This document shows, piece by piece, positions 43,586 through 54,859 of a DNA stretch of 64,000 nucleotides (position 1 is its first letter; each line of letters opens with the position of its first letter). A program made the position numbers and the translations under genes. The notes under the pieces were generated by a model that worked only from the letters and a program-made list of their open reading frames with translations, had not been told where the DNA came from and made no database searches. Location: contig JAHLJT010009436.1 of assembly GCA_031308135.1 (NCBI GenBank), positions 164,723,681 to 164,787,680 on the forward strand, in the 5' to 3' direction. This DNA is from Acheta domesticus (taxonomy: Eukaryota > Arthropoda > Insecta > Orthoptera > Gryllidae).

Positions 43586-44500
43586 TATCTCTTGACATGA
43601 TTATCTAGCAGTGGAGATATGTTCATTATTTCTAATATATTATTAAGTGTACACTCCCGTGGCAATATTGCGACTTAAACACACTCCCCTTTTCGTCTAT
43701 CTTGTCTGTGATTTCATTAGGTTTCGTACACCAAGGAGTGTGATTTCATTAGGTGAGATTTTGAAGTGATACGAGTCTGATTCAATTAGGTTTCGTACAC
43801 CACAGATTCGTTTTTTGACACTTCGGATATACCCCGCGGATAGTTTTGTGTGCCAAGTGAATTTCACATTCAATCTTGTGCCTAGCACATTGTAGCCGTT
43901 TCCAGTCGTTCATTAGGACTTGTTTGAATTCCTTCTCCAATATGTTGTTTACGATTTTCTGACCTATTACTGGAACTATTCTTTACAAACCTTTCTTTAC
44001 ATTTTACTACTTGACGGGGTGACAGTAATTTGGGTAATCACTTTACCCCGGTCAACATGTACACAAATTGCAATGTGTCGCCCAAAACAGTAACATTATT
44101 GTTTTGACTCTGCACTTCTGGTACGACAGACCAATACTTTGCTGCGAGAGTAAGCACGCAGAGTTTATTATACTATTTGGGGACCAAGAAATTGAAAAAG
44201 TGTGAAAAAAGTTTTGGCGCCAATAGGTAGCAGCTGGGAAGAAAATGGGGCAATACCGATAATCTAGCCTTCTCTAAAGTCATTAGAAAACCAACTAGTT
44301 CGAGAAAGTCTGTGCCATTCTGTAGCACCACTATTTTTCGACACTTTAATTTTAACTTTAATAGGTGTTTTTACTAAGAAAGATGTTAAACAGAAAAGCA
44401 ATACTTGGGTAACGGGAGTCATAAGAACATAAAAACCAAAAGAATTCTTTATTTCATTTGTAAACTTTGTAACGTTTCTCATGATTTCCATCTCTACTTC
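43586..44500. other. AT-rich non-coding DNA with a short internal duplication
   Basis: GTGATTTCATTAGGTTTCGTACACCA-like words occur at about 43708, 43740 and 43780, a local imperfect triplication of 15-25 bases. A 63-codon minus-strand frame over it shows the repeat. Otherwise no features. Confidence 0.5.
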
Positions 44501-45300
44501 AAAATCCACAAAGTACGAGTATACTTGACTCCTGTTGTCCCCGCCGACTCCTCTCCCACTTCTATCTTGAGGCCTTCATCACCTTACTGTTGCCACACGT
44601 TCGCCTTCACCTCTGCACTCATCGTACATCGTCACCATCTACATCACCACCAAGTCTCTACCATCGGTTTCGTCACTACCGTCACTCATCATCACTTCAC
44701 TTTTACAGTCGAATTCACCACGACTGTCACCATCAACTTGACGTCTTTCTTATCCATATTTTCACTACCGCCTCCAATCACTTCTCCGTAGCCTCCGCCA
44801 TCTCTGTCCAACGCTGCTGATGGCCCATTTCCGTCCCTCTTTCAGTGACATCTCACTTATACCGTCTCTATAGTTGTCGCCTCTATCTTCTCCACTACTG
44901 TTGCCTCCTTTGCTTAAAAATGCTTGTTCTGCCACTGTCTCCGTCAAGGCCTCCATTTAAATCCACTGTTTTCAAAGCTGTCTTCTCTACCGTATCCCAA
45001 TGGCCCTCCATTGTTCATCACGTGCACCGTCCTGTCCGTTCCTCATATTTACCCTTTTATTACAAATTATATCTCGTCATTCTCAATGTCACTTCCATCA
45101 GTTTGCTCCCTCGCCACCTCCATCCGAACTATCACCCTCTTTTCCGACCTGTGTGGTAACACTGAACGTTGCCGATACTTTCACTGTTCACCTAACTCTC
45201 TTTCACTTCCCTCCTACGTCACCGCTCCATTTCACTGCTCCACAACGCCGCGTATTATTCCTCGCCCCACCTGTCTGCCACATTCTTCCAATCTCTCCTA
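44501..45300. other. Pyrimidine-rich low-complexity DNA
   Basis: The + strand is C/T-rich with CACCA/TCACC words. Long + frames (for example 44924-45856, 310 codons) are serine/proline/histidine low complexity and run into the repeat below. No domain. Confidence 0.5.
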
Positions 45301-45870
45301 TCCAACACCGCCACGTCCGCATCAACAGCATCTCCCTCACCATCCCCGACTCAGCCCCAGTTCCATTCTACCGCCACCTACACCGTCTCCGCCACCGACG
45401 TATCCCCCACCTCAGCTCCCCCTCCCTCTACCTCGCTCCACCGCCCCCGCCCTGGCCTTTACCCCTCCCCCTCTGCAACATCCGCATCTACAGCATCTCC
45501 CCAACTCCTCACACCTCTTCCACACCGTCCCCCGACTCTGTCTCAATTCCATTCCACCGCCACGTTCACAGTCTCCTCCACCGACGCATCCTCCACCCCA
45601 GCTCCCCCCTCCCTCTTCCTCGCTCCACCGCCCCCGCCCTGGCCTTTACCCCCTCCTCCCCGCCAGCGAGACCGGCGCGCGTCGCTGTGGCGCGGAATTG
45701 AGGTCGAGACCCTGCACGGGGCACCGGGCCACTCCGGCTGCCCCCGCCCCCCGCCTCCCCCGCCGCGCCCCTTTTCTCGCCCACCCTACCCCCACCCCAC
45801 CCTCCCGCCCCCCGGGCGACGCTCGTCGACGCCCCCACGTGTCCGCAGGTCGATAGCGCCCGCGCAGCGC
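45301..45870 (+). repeat. ~165-185-bp C-rich tandem duplication and CpG island
   Basis: The words CCGCATC-ACAGCATCTCC at 45317 and 45482, and CGCTCCACCGCCCCCGCCCT at about 45436 and 45621, show two imperfect copies. 45660-45870 is a CpG-dense non-repetitive island. The arrangement (array beside island) repeats the pattern seen elsewhere in the window, here with the C-rich strand on top. Confidence 0.75.
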
Positions 45871-47344
45871 CGAATGCTGCTTTTTATCCGCTTTCCCAGC
45901 GGCAGCAGGGCCAGAAAGGAGCGCTTCCAATACCACCCTGGAGATAAAATGGAGGGCAATCAGCGAGAGAGGAAAAATTCTATGAATGTCATGTAGATTT
46001 TTGCAAGGTATTTCGTGCTCCAGTTCATTTTTTTGGGGTAGGGTAAAAGATAAATTTGTCCATTGCTCTTATTGCGAGTAGGTTGTAGTCCAGCCCGATC
46101 GTCGAAATGGAGAATTAGTAGTTCGTTTTATTTTTTAAAATGTTTTAACAATCTACGTGAAAGCGTTGGAGCCCATTTGTGTGTTTGTTTTTCAAACGCT
46201 TGCTGATATTCTGTTGATTTACCCAAGAGAAATTTAATACAATATTTTGTTGGCATGTCAAGGTTCAGCATTGAAAAGAGGTATAGCATGAAAACTGTAA
46301 TGGCAGGTCTTGATTTGGAGGTCAATCAGATTCGTTTGAGTGTCAATTCCATCGGGTGGGAACATGACTGACTAGCAACAGGTTGGCAGAGTGGTAGACT
46401 ATTGTTAGGCACATAGTGTTGAGAGGATGGACGATTTCAAGCATGAGAGTAATGTAGTTGCTGCTGGAGATAAAATTTTGGGAAAGGATAATTAGTAAGT
46501 ATAATAACTGTTGCCTAGTCAAAGTAATTGGAAAAAATAATTTTCGACTGTTTGCGAGATGTTTTAATAGTTTATGAAGTGAATACCAATCAATGAAATG
46601 CCTTTTGAAGGTAAAAGGTTTGAATTTACGAAACGCTCGTATATATATTGGATATTTTTTTAACGTTTAGTTAGAATAGTTGCCGAAAATTCATGATGTC
46701 TTTCGAACTGAATCTGCCTTGCTTGAAATATTCAGTAACGAATCTAATAATATCAACAAAATGGCGGAATTGAATTTTATAAGTGCTAATTTTTGTGTTT
46801 CGTTAACTTGTGTCTAATTCCAAGTCTATATTGTTTCGGTGTTCTTATTCTAGGAGAAGAAATAATGTAGCAGAAACTTTCATTCCTCATTTGGTCATAC
46901 TTCTTTTACAGTTACAGAAGTTGTCATTACGATCCAAGAAAATATCCTTTTGCATACGATGATCGGTTCGGCTAAGAAGCAAATTTACTATAAATTCTCG
47001 CAATTTAATGCGAATATCACGTAATTTGGCGAACATTTACAATAATTATCCTTCATCACATACCTAGTATATGCAGAGTACATGTAATACGTATGCACAC
47101 ATATGCACATACAAATATTCTCACACACAAGGTCAGCCTAGAATGCACTTTCATCAAAGATGAGTTCTGTTTTTAGATTTTTGACATTTGAAAGCGTAAA
47201 ATGGCTTTTAAAATACTGTCCAGAAGTAAAACACAGTATAAACAAACACACAAGAATATAGGTCATTTTCCCCTTATTTTTAAGTAATTTTATGGGACAT
47301 TTTTAATAAGAATTTTTAGATTATCAGAAGCCCAGTCCTGATGA
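45871..47344. other. AT-rich non-coding DNA
   Basis: About 1.5 kb. No open frame of note apart from a short minus-strand one (46325-46128), no repeats and no convincing splice pairs. Confidence 0.4.
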
Positions 47345-47673
47345 TGAACGGCTCGGTAAGCTAAGAGTCAGCATTGCCTGTGGCTTTCCAGCGACACTGA
47401 TCCAGCGACACTGTTTTAGGGTTTGAATCCGACGGAAACAGAATGTTCCACACTATATAGTTACATACTAGTAGCTATGTCGAATCCAGGCACTCTTTGG
47501 AGGAGTATTGTAGCCGTCTGCACTGATCGGTAGTTTTCCGTCGATTCTCCCCTCAGGACCAAGCGAATGCGGCCACCTGCGCTGGCGACTCGAACAAATA
47601 GGCCTCAAACCATGTGTACCTTTCCTCCCATTTCCTTGCCCTGTCCTCTAACCTTACACACACACACGCACAC

Positions 47674-47727
<54 letters not shown>

Positions 47728-47975
47728 TCATACACTACTCTGTCACACATGCCGTGAAACCAACTAGAAGCTTAGAGCTTTTCCCCGCTGCAGTGGTACC
47801 CCGCTGTGGGTAAATACCTGGAGGGAGAAATCTCCGTAAGCCGATGTGTATGTCAGCGCCAGATCTCACCATTCTGCTGGGAGATACATCGCCATCTTCC
47901 GGGATAAACTGTTCAGTACACTAACGGAACCAAAGAAGTTGACCAGAGTAGTGCCCGGACACATCAGTCAATCAT
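47345..47975 (+). mobile_element. tRNA-headed SINE family, copy C with expanded (CA)n
   Basis: The head includes a good box B, GGTTTGAATCC (47420-47430), and an upstream GGCTCGGTAAGC. The body follows with CTAGTAGCTATGTCGAATCC, TTTGGAGGAGTATTGTAGCC, CACTGATCGGTAGTTTTCCG, and a pyrimidine tract that has grown into a (CA)n/(CACG)n microsatellite (47655-47726). Then come the GTCAGCGCCAGATCTC block and a GTCAATCAT tail. About 630 bp because of the expansion. Confidence 0.78.
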
Positions 47976-48000
47976 AATGAATGCATGTTTTGCACCGATT

Positions 48001-48072
48001 TGTGGCAAGATGACCACAACAGCAGCTGACCGCAATTGGCAAGATGACCACAACAGCAGCTGACCGCAGGTC
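48001..48072 (+). repeat. Short tandem duplication, 33-bp unit
   Basis: GGCAAGATGACCACAACAGC plus AGCTGACCGCA occurs twice in direct succession (48005-48036 and 48038-48069). Confidence 0.9.
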
Positions 48073-48299
48073 TAACGCAACCACGTGTAACAAAACTTCC
48101 AACAGCAAGTGCCACAGAAGTCAATACTTTCAGAGATATTTTTCGATCACAAATTAGTTCTTGCCTGTAAGAGACAAAGAAAACAAATCACAACAAATTG
48201 TTTTGTTTTAAACTGTTGCTTAATTCTCCGTCAATCATTGCAACAATAATATTTTCACAATCGTTGCGTTATCCGTTTTATTTCTACTCCGTATTTTTT

Positions 48300-48770
48300 T
48301 TACCGTAGTTGCGTCCGGGGGAGCTAGAAGGGGAAGAGGGAGCAGCGGATGGCGATCAATGGGGCGCAAGGTGTGGTGCGAGGGATGGGGTGGGGAGAGG
48401 TGGGATGGAGTAGGTGAGGCGGGGGCGGGTCGAGTCGGGTCGGGGTAATTACGGGCCCCTCCCCTCGCGTGCTCGCTCCCAAATCTCAAGGCTTTCGCCC
48501 GACAAAGGAGCTCCACAATTACCTGCGCCAGCTAATGCAATATGAATCTCTGCCGCTCGAAGAATTTGTCTTTGAGCTCTGCTTTCATAATTTGATATGT
48601 TTTTCCATTCGCCGTACTTAGCGCGCGCGCGCCCACGACGCCAAAGTGTCAGGTGACGTGTTTGGAAATATTGTTCGCAGCTGGCGACTAGAGATAAACA
48701 AGCCTCCTTTGAAGGCATCACGACGCAAGTTGCGAAACGGAAAAACATGCAAGCCGGTGTACGTTATGTA
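48300..48770. promoter_or_regulatory. GC-rich island and possible conserved element
   Basis: 48300-48480 is G-rich then CpG-rich. 48480-48660 is non-repetitive with CAATTACCTGCGCC and TAATGCAATATGAAT words and a (GC)n run at 48619-48631. The composition resembles regulatory conserved non-coding elements. Inference only. Confidence 0.3.
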
Positions 48771-49540
48771 TTGTCTGCTGTGTAATTCGAATCAAGAGAA
48801 TCGGTGTCACAAACTATGAAGTATTTATATATGAGCTTTTATGTATGCGAATCCTTAACGATACTACACTTCTGAATTTGGTTGCGGACAATAGCAAACC
48901 AAATAGAGTGACCATTACAATATCTTGTCTTTTTGATTATCGTTTACGTTTCTTGTTTTTTTTTAAAAAAAAAAGAAAACGTAACTCTTCCCCTCGTAAC
49001 TTCATTTATCTTTAAAACGTGTTTCTTGATTATTCTAAATATTACGTTGATGAACATTTTGAAACTTTTTCCCTCAGTGTAAACAAAAATTATAGAATTG
49101 CCTTTTTGTGGAATATAAGTGTACTTAAATTCATATGCAGAAAATTAGTGACTGAGGTACTAGTTGTGTTTTTAAAATTTCAACAGTTCTCAGCGTCCAA
49201 AATTAATAAATTTATTGAGTAATTTTTATTTCAAAATTACAACAAAAGGACTCGTTATATCGGAAGATTTAGCTAATTTCCCCCGCAACTTCAGGAAAGA
49301 CAATTGAAAAATTATCGATGTTGATATAGCTCTCCTGAATTATCAGAAACACCACGCCATATTCCATCGATTTCACGTAACCAATCTAAATTATGAACGT
49401 TCCTTTAATGAGCAGTCGGGAACGGATTCAATTAATTTTTAGTACTCACAAATAAAGGCAATTTTATGGTCTAAACTTGATGCAGTCATTGTCGAGAATA
49501 AAACTGAAGTAATCCTATTATACGTGCCCAAGTGCGCCGA
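48771..49540. other. AT-rich non-coding DNA
   Basis: Includes a T9 A10-type run near 48957-48975. No features. Confidence 0.4.
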
Positions 49541-49850
49541 ATATTTTAGCGCGGCGGCGCGATGTCGCCGCTGCCGCGCGTCACCCGCAGTCAGTTGTTT
49601 GCCGATGTTGTTTTGCCCGGTGGCTCCACCTGGCGGCGCGCGCGCGGGCGGACGTAATTGGTTGCGAAGCGTTTGTTTGTTCCGGGGCGCACGAGGCGTG
49701 GGCGGTTGAGGCCGCGCGCCGCCGGGGCGTGCAAACACGCCCCGCACGCGCACGCGCACGCGTGAGAAACGCCCCGCTTGCCGCGGTGTGTGGCCGACGA
49801 CGACGTCCGGTCGGGCACGTGGGGGAAGAGCAGCGCCCCGCGTGGCAGAT
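49541..49850. promoter_or_regulatory. CpG island
   Basis: CpG-dense, non-repetitive, with CGCACGCGCACGCGCACGCG alternating purine-pyrimidine DNA at 49742-49761 that could adopt Z-form. Open frames on both strands overlap. No core promoter is recognised. Confidence 0.4.
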
Positions 49851-49874
49851 GGCGTTGAGATATAATATATGAAG

Positions 49875-50401
49875 GGTCCCGAGCAGAAAGACTAGCTTGT
49901 CAGCTAGGTCGAATTCAGTCGCTGACTGGAGGAGATTTCTAGCGGCCGGCTGGTCTGATCGGTAGGTTTCCCTGGTTTCTGCGATCAACTCCAGGCGAAT
50001 GCCGGAGCGGTACCCTAAGAAACGGGCCACGACCACGCGCGATCTTTCCTTCCCATTCCTTGTTCTATTCTCACCCCAACACACACCTACAACTAACAAG
50101 CACCACACTACCACACATGCCGGGAGACCGGTCGGACCTTCCTTGTCCTATCCTCACCCTTACATACACTCTTACACGTATGCATTACACTGCCACACAT
50201 GCCGGGAGACTGGTCGAGGAGTTTAAAGCTCGTCTCGGCTGGGGCGGTGTCCAGCTGGTGGGAGATATCTGGTTGCGGAAATCCCGCTAGTTGACGGCAG
50301 GTCGGCGCCGGATCTCGCCATCCGGGGGAAGATCATCGCCACCTCTAAAGGAAAACCCATGCACTACACTTAAGGGACTAATGATCTCTGTAGTTGCCCC
50401 G
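49875..50401 (+). mobile_element. tRNA-headed SINE family, copy D with internal duplication
   Basis: The body contains GACTAGCTTGTCAGCTAGGTC, CTGACTGGAGGAGATTTC, CTGGTCTGATCGGTAGG, CGATCAACTCCAGGCGAATG, AAACGGGCCACGACCACGC, GTCGGCGCCGGATCTCGCC and GTAGTTGCCCCGAG. Inside, the segment from CTTGTCCTATCCTCACC to CACACATGCCGGGAGAC is duplicated (about 50063-50131 and 50142-50209). The head region is degraded and no box A is clear. Confidence 0.8.
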
Positions 50402-50636
50402 AGGCAGCACTCGCGCACTATTCAGCACTCGCGCATGGAAAATGGAATTTACCTCGAATGTTTCTTGAATGAATGTCTCACTTTGCGGTACGTCTAAGGC
50501 AAAATGGGTTTTACAGTTTGCGTATCGCAGCCGCAAAGAAGTCATGGCCATATAAAACAACTGGGTCCTGCAAAGCAAGCAAAACACGAGCGACACGAAT
50601 GAAACAGGGCTTTCGCGTCGCATTGGTATGAATGAT

Positions 50637-51050
50637 GCGGGCACGGTGGGTGAGTGGTTAGCTTGCTGTCCTCTGAACCCTTAGTGCCCGGGCTCGATCC
50701 CGGTCGAGGTGCCCAGATTTTCGAAGGGCGGAAAATCCACAGCAGCCCTGTCACACTGTGACATGTAAAAGAACCCTGATGGCGGTATACCCGGCAAAAT
50801 TAAATCCCACCGACATCTCGCCGTCACGAGATCTCACTTTCTCCCAACCACATAGCTCGGATATAGTTAACTGAGACCTGTCGGTCTCAGTTAACTATAT
50901 CTGGGGGTGCTCCTGCTCGAAAAAGGTTCCCAGACCCGCGTCGGAGGTAGGCTTCCAAGGAAACCCCTGTCCAAAAATTCGGATGCGGAACAACTGCCTA
51001 AAGGCAGTCTTCCCGCTACTTGTCCCATACGATAAATAAATAAATTAAGA
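50637..51050 (+). mobile_element. Second SINE family with clear tRNA promoter, ~410 bp
   Basis: Box A TGGGTGAGTGG (50647-50657) and box B GGCTCGATCCC (50691-50701) match the pol III consensus well and are 33 bases apart. A body of about 330 bp follows, ending in a GATAAATAAATAAATTA tail at about 51031-51047. A perfect 19-bp inverted repeat with a 4-base loop lies at 50860-50901. It is unrelated by eye to the other SINE family. No target-site duplication was confirmed. Confidence 0.82.
50860..50901. repeat. Perfect 19-bp stem, 4-base loop inside the SINE
   Basis: GATATAGTTAACTGAGACC, TGTC, then the exact complement (50883-50901). In RNA it would form a stable hairpin. It may belong to the SINE consensus or be a recent local inversion-duplication. 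Confidence 0.95.
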
Positions 51051-51164
51051 ATGACCCCAAGAGCGCATATTTGTACATTTTTATATATTAACACATATAT
51101 TGTACATATATTTTATATGTACAAAGGTGTATTTGTACTCATTTCAAAAATTCTGGACTCGTAC
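51051..51164. other. AT-rich spacer with short palindromic words
   Basis: 51070-51125 repeats TGTACAT-ATATA words on both strands and could fold weakly. Confidence 0.4.
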
Positions 51165-51520
51165 CCGTGCGAGAACTCCCGCATGTTAAAACCCCACCTT
51201 TTCCCTATCCATGTCTTTCCTTTACATTAAGAAGGAAAGTTGTTAATAAAACGTGTCTATTTGTTTAAAAAATGTATAAGTGTAACTTCTAATGTACTTA
51301 TAGAATATCAAACAAAAATAACAATGCAATTGATGTTGGAAGCAAATTTTCAATAATGGTTTATTCAGCATTATTGAGAGATGTTCTTGGAATAATTCAT
51401 ACTTTTTTAAAAACAACATTTGAAGAAATTATTCAATCTCACTTGAGATTTAGCTTTTCGCGTTCCTTGATAGTCCCAAAAATTATAGAAAAGGTTTTTA
51501 CTCTTGAGAATGCAAAGTAA
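51165..51520 (+). repeat. ~1-kb-spaced direct duplication, copy 1
   Basis: Starts CCGTGCGAGAACTCCCGCATG and continues through AAAACGTGTCTATTTGTTTAA, TATCAAACAAAAATAACAATG and CTTGGAATAATTCATA. The same series occurs from 52192 with substitutions and an extra internal duplication, an offset of about 1027 bp. The element type is unknown; a tandem pair of one AT-rich element or a segmental duplication both fit. Confidence 0.75.
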
Positions 51521-52191
51521 AGTAGTGCGAAAATACCGGATCGGGCAAGTACAACCCTACTCTTTGCAATCTTATTTAACATTCCTTGATTTGTTACGAG
51601 GAACAGAGGGGGGTTTTGGAGTGTCAGGGTGCCAGCTTGCTGGGGTGCGAAAATTGGAAAATTATTTCTATACTAAAAATATTGGATTATTTTCTGCGTT
51701 CTTACATACCTCAAGAAAAGCAATTGCGAGCCCAAAAAAATCGAAATAATATTTTCACCTTTGTTACCTTTAGAAACAATTAAGTAGGCTTAGACATCAC
51801 TACGGTAAATGGGAATGTTGCTCAAACGATGTTTGCATATTGAATATCTTAACAACCCGACACCTTGAGTTTAATACCAAAGCTGCATTATTTACAATAT
51901 TAGTTTTCAACAGGACGTTGATGTAGATACTTCCAGATACCGCCAACATTTAAACCGTGCGTTTGGACTGCTATCTTTGGCAGTTGTCGTGTGACTTGCG
52001 CTATTCTTTCTATAATTTAAATTTAGTGTTTTTTTAATTTAATTCACGTAGTATTGTAGGCTGGCGCATTTTGATTTTTGTTTTCCATTTATTTCAAGTT
52101 ATTTTACTTTAGCGAATTTAAAATGATTGTTCTTTGTAGTGTGCCATATAACATACGTTTTCCTCTACTACCTCCGCGTATCCGTGCGAGA
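51521..52191. other. Spacer between the two duplicated copies
   Basis: AT-rich. Short frames of 81 and 65 codons at 51504-51783 have no identified domain. Confidence 0.4.
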
Positions 52192-52720
52192 ACTCTCGCA
52201 TGTTAGACCCCACACTCATCCCTATCCGTCTATTTCCTTTCTAAGAGGAAAAGTAGCTAACGAAACGTGTTTCTTTATTTAAAAATATATAAAGGTAACT
52301 TGCAATGTACTAACATAATATCAAATAAAAATAAAAACAATGATGTTTAAAAAAGCAATTGAATATATTGAATTGTTAATAAAAGCAATTGATGTTTAAA
52401 AGAAATTTGCAATCAATATTCATTCAGTTTCATGGATTCATAAATGAAAATCAAAAATCAGGAGAATTTTCTTGGAACAATTCACAACACTTTCTTAAAG
52501 AAAAGGAACTTGTAATCTACTAATATAATATCAAATAAAAATAAAAAACAATGCAATTGATGTTTAAAAGAAATTTTTATTTATTCAGTATCTTGGAATA
52601 ATTCACATCTCTTCCTTAAAGACAGTATTTGAAGTAATTATTCAATATTCTTTGACAGCAGTTAGCCTTTCGTGATAGTCACAAAAAATATTATCTTTTT
52701 ATTTTGAGAAAGCAACGTGT
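52192..52720 (+). repeat. Direct duplication, copy 2, with internal repeat
   Basis: Matches 51165-51520 in order. Within it, the block containing ATATCAAATAAAAATAAAA and GCAATTGATGTTTAAAAGAA, TTCTTGGAA, AATTCACA and CTTAAAGA appears twice (from about 52315 and about 52525), an additional tandem duplication of about 210 bp. Confidence 0.7.
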
Positions 52721-53540
52721 CTGAACCAACTGATTTGAAAATTTCATCGAATGATAACGAAAATACTGGTACAGCTAAAACACAAACACCGTCTTCACTC
52801 TTCACATACCTCTATCATTAGGCGCACAACACTTACAGACCACTTAAAGCAAAACGTTAATTGAATGGTTTCACTACACGCATAAGAAACAATCTTCATA
52901 GGTATCAAGCAACTATAATAGTACTTCTAGTTGTTGCTGGAGAGCTAATCTTGAATTCATGATTATGCAAATAAACCTAATCAGACTGCACAAACCACGG
53001 TGTATACAGAAAGCGTAAATATAAGAGTGAGGAATCTAAGCCTTCTAAAAGTGTCGTCACAGAAAGGGCCACCAGCAAGAAGGGCATAGGTGGCATTGGT
53101 GGTATTGAAGCGCCGAACCGAAAATTTAATTGAATGTCCAAAAAGGTCTCATATTATAGATAATGTTGTGAAAAACGTTTCTTTGAGGCCGTTGGCCTCA
53201 AAGTTTTAGTTTTTAAGGCCCACGAACGCTTTGTTTGTGAGTTACTTGACAAAAAACGTTGGCAAGTCTTGCGGGTTGCATTTGACTTGAGTATTTAGAT
53301 GCGTTTTTTTAAAACAAATCCTTAATATTTTTAAAGTCAACGTGCAATTCGTCACGTGTCCGTGAAATTCCCTTTATTTAGAGACCTCATTTGTAAAGAT
53401 TGGTTGCGTCTGAGAGCCGCAACGGAAATGTATACCACTGAAATAATAGAGGAGACGATTTCACTTTTACGGTCTTTTTTATATTTTGTCGGTTTCTTGG
53501 TAAAGAGTACTCAAGTCCGCTTTTCTTTGAAAATGTAATA
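52721..53540. other. Non-coding DNA
   Basis: AT-rich. GAGGCCGTTGGCCTCAAAG at about 53187 is a short palindrome (GAGGCC/GGCCTC). Nothing else. Confidence 0.4.
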
Positions 53541-53572
53541 AAGTAAATGACAAAGAATCAAAATAATAATAA

Positions 53573-53829
53573 CTAACAATATTGAATACGTACACACAAA
53601 ATAAGTAATTGTTTAGCATCTAAACAAAAACTTATATTGATTTGCGGGAAATCATTAAATCTTTCAAGGCCTTCTTCAAAAACCATGGTTTCTAGTTTTT
53701 TCTCCCAGAAGTAAAAGTAAAGTTCCTGCCCCCCGAGATCTTCATTGTTTATGAGATCATGTATATATTTAACGTGGTTAGGCGGAAGAGCAGGCCTAAT
53801 GACCTGAGCCTCGCGTGTAATAAAGACAA

Positions 53830-53830
<1 letters not shown>
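53573..53830 (-). pseudogene. Protein-like fragment next to (ATT)n, unassigned
   Basis: A minus-strand frame of 107 codons whose first 20 are the translated microsatellite. The remaining residues have normal protein composition (PPNHVKYIHDL, then a tryptophan-containing helix ending FEEGLERF, then DFPQIN). The segment around FWEKKLETMVFEEGL has a weak resemblance to the N-terminal helix of uracil phosphoribosyltransferase-like proteins. I would not annotate it as one without a search. Probably a retroposed fragment with an (AAT)n-type neighbour, or chance. Confidence 0.2.

Positions 53831-53881
<51 letters not shown>
53830..53881. repeat. (ATT)n microsatellite
   Basis: About 17 ATT units. 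Responsible for the poly-asparagine start of the minus-strand frame. Confidence 0.95.
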
Positions 53882-53882
<1 letters not shown>

Positions 53883-53899
53883 GTACCTGAGCGCAAAGA

Positions 53900-54335
53900 T
53901 TTGTTGTTTCAAGTCGGACGTGAGGTCTTGTAAATCAAATGTAACTGTACTCCTTATTCTGGAACTCCTTATTATGTCTACTTACCGAGTAGGTATCATT
54001 AAACTATTTCTCAAACTAACGGCAATTCCACTTTCTTTTGGATGACAATAATCAATTTACCCACGAATTTATTTTATGAGAGAACTTTAATATTTTTGCA
54101 CTTCGACAACTATGTTAGAATAAATATCTCTTGATATTCATTTTAATAACTTCAAATCATAACATGTAAAAATGTAAATATTAATGTCTTTATTCCATAA
54201 AAATATTTTGAGCGACTGGAGCAATTGCTTTAATTTTTTTAAAATATATTGAGGTACTCGTTTCCAATGGATACCTCAAAAACACAATTCTACAAAAAGT
54301 TAATAGAAATCCCGGCATTCGCGATGTGTCTGACC
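53900..54335. other. AT-rich spacer
   Basis: No features recognised. Confidence 0.4.
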
Positions 54336-54339
54336 GACT

Positions 54340-54836
54340 TCTGTGGCACAGGGCATCAACTGATATCACTAGGTCAACTGAGGTCCTTGAGTTCCAGTCC
54401 CGTGGCTAGATTTTCGACACTAGCTAGATCGCTTGGTCGGATTCAGTCGTTGTCTGGAGGAGAATTCCAGAGGTCGGCAGCTCTAATCAGTAATTTACCC
54501 TGGTTTCTCCAATCAACACCAGACCAATGCCGGAGTAGTAATCTAACAAAACGGCCACGAACCGTGCGCGATCATTCCTACCTTTTCCGTGTCCTATCCT
54601 CACCCTTTACTAATACACACACTCACACGCACTACACTACCACATATACCGGGAGATTGGTTGGGGGTTTCGTCTTGTCCGTGTGGGGAGGAGCCGTGCT
54701 ACAGGGAGATACCTGGTTGGGGAAACCCCAATAGGCGACGTGCGGATCGGTGCTGATTCCCATCATCCAGCGGAGGAACATCATCGCCGCCTCTCGTGGT
54801 TAAAGATGCACCACACTTACGGAACTAGGAATAGCT
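54340..54836 (+). mobile_element. tRNA-headed SINE family, copy E (best preserved head)
   Basis: Box A TGGCACAGGGC (54344-54354) and box B GAGTTCCAGTCC (54389-54400) form the tRNA-like head. Then come TAGATTTTCGACACTAGCTAG, GTCTGGAGGAGAATTCC, CTCTAATCAGTAATTTACCC, CCAATCAACACCAGACC, AACAAAACGGCCACGAACC, a pyrimidine tract, a TGGTTGGGGAAACCCC block, GATCGGTGCTGATTCCCATC, and the end near CCACACTTACGGAACTAG. The tail after that point is missing. Confidence 0.82.
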
Positions 54837-54859
54837 TTCGTGTAAAATCGATCATTCTA

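Noticed and set aside
44924..45856. 310-codon + strand open frame
   Set aside because: Pyrimidine-rich low complexity plus a 165-185 bp tandem duplication; no domain and no methionine-proximal signal.
50637..50710. Functional tRNA gene
   Set aside because: Boxes A and B are good, but no cloverleaf with paired acceptor arm could be drawn, and a SINE body and A-rich tail follow directly.
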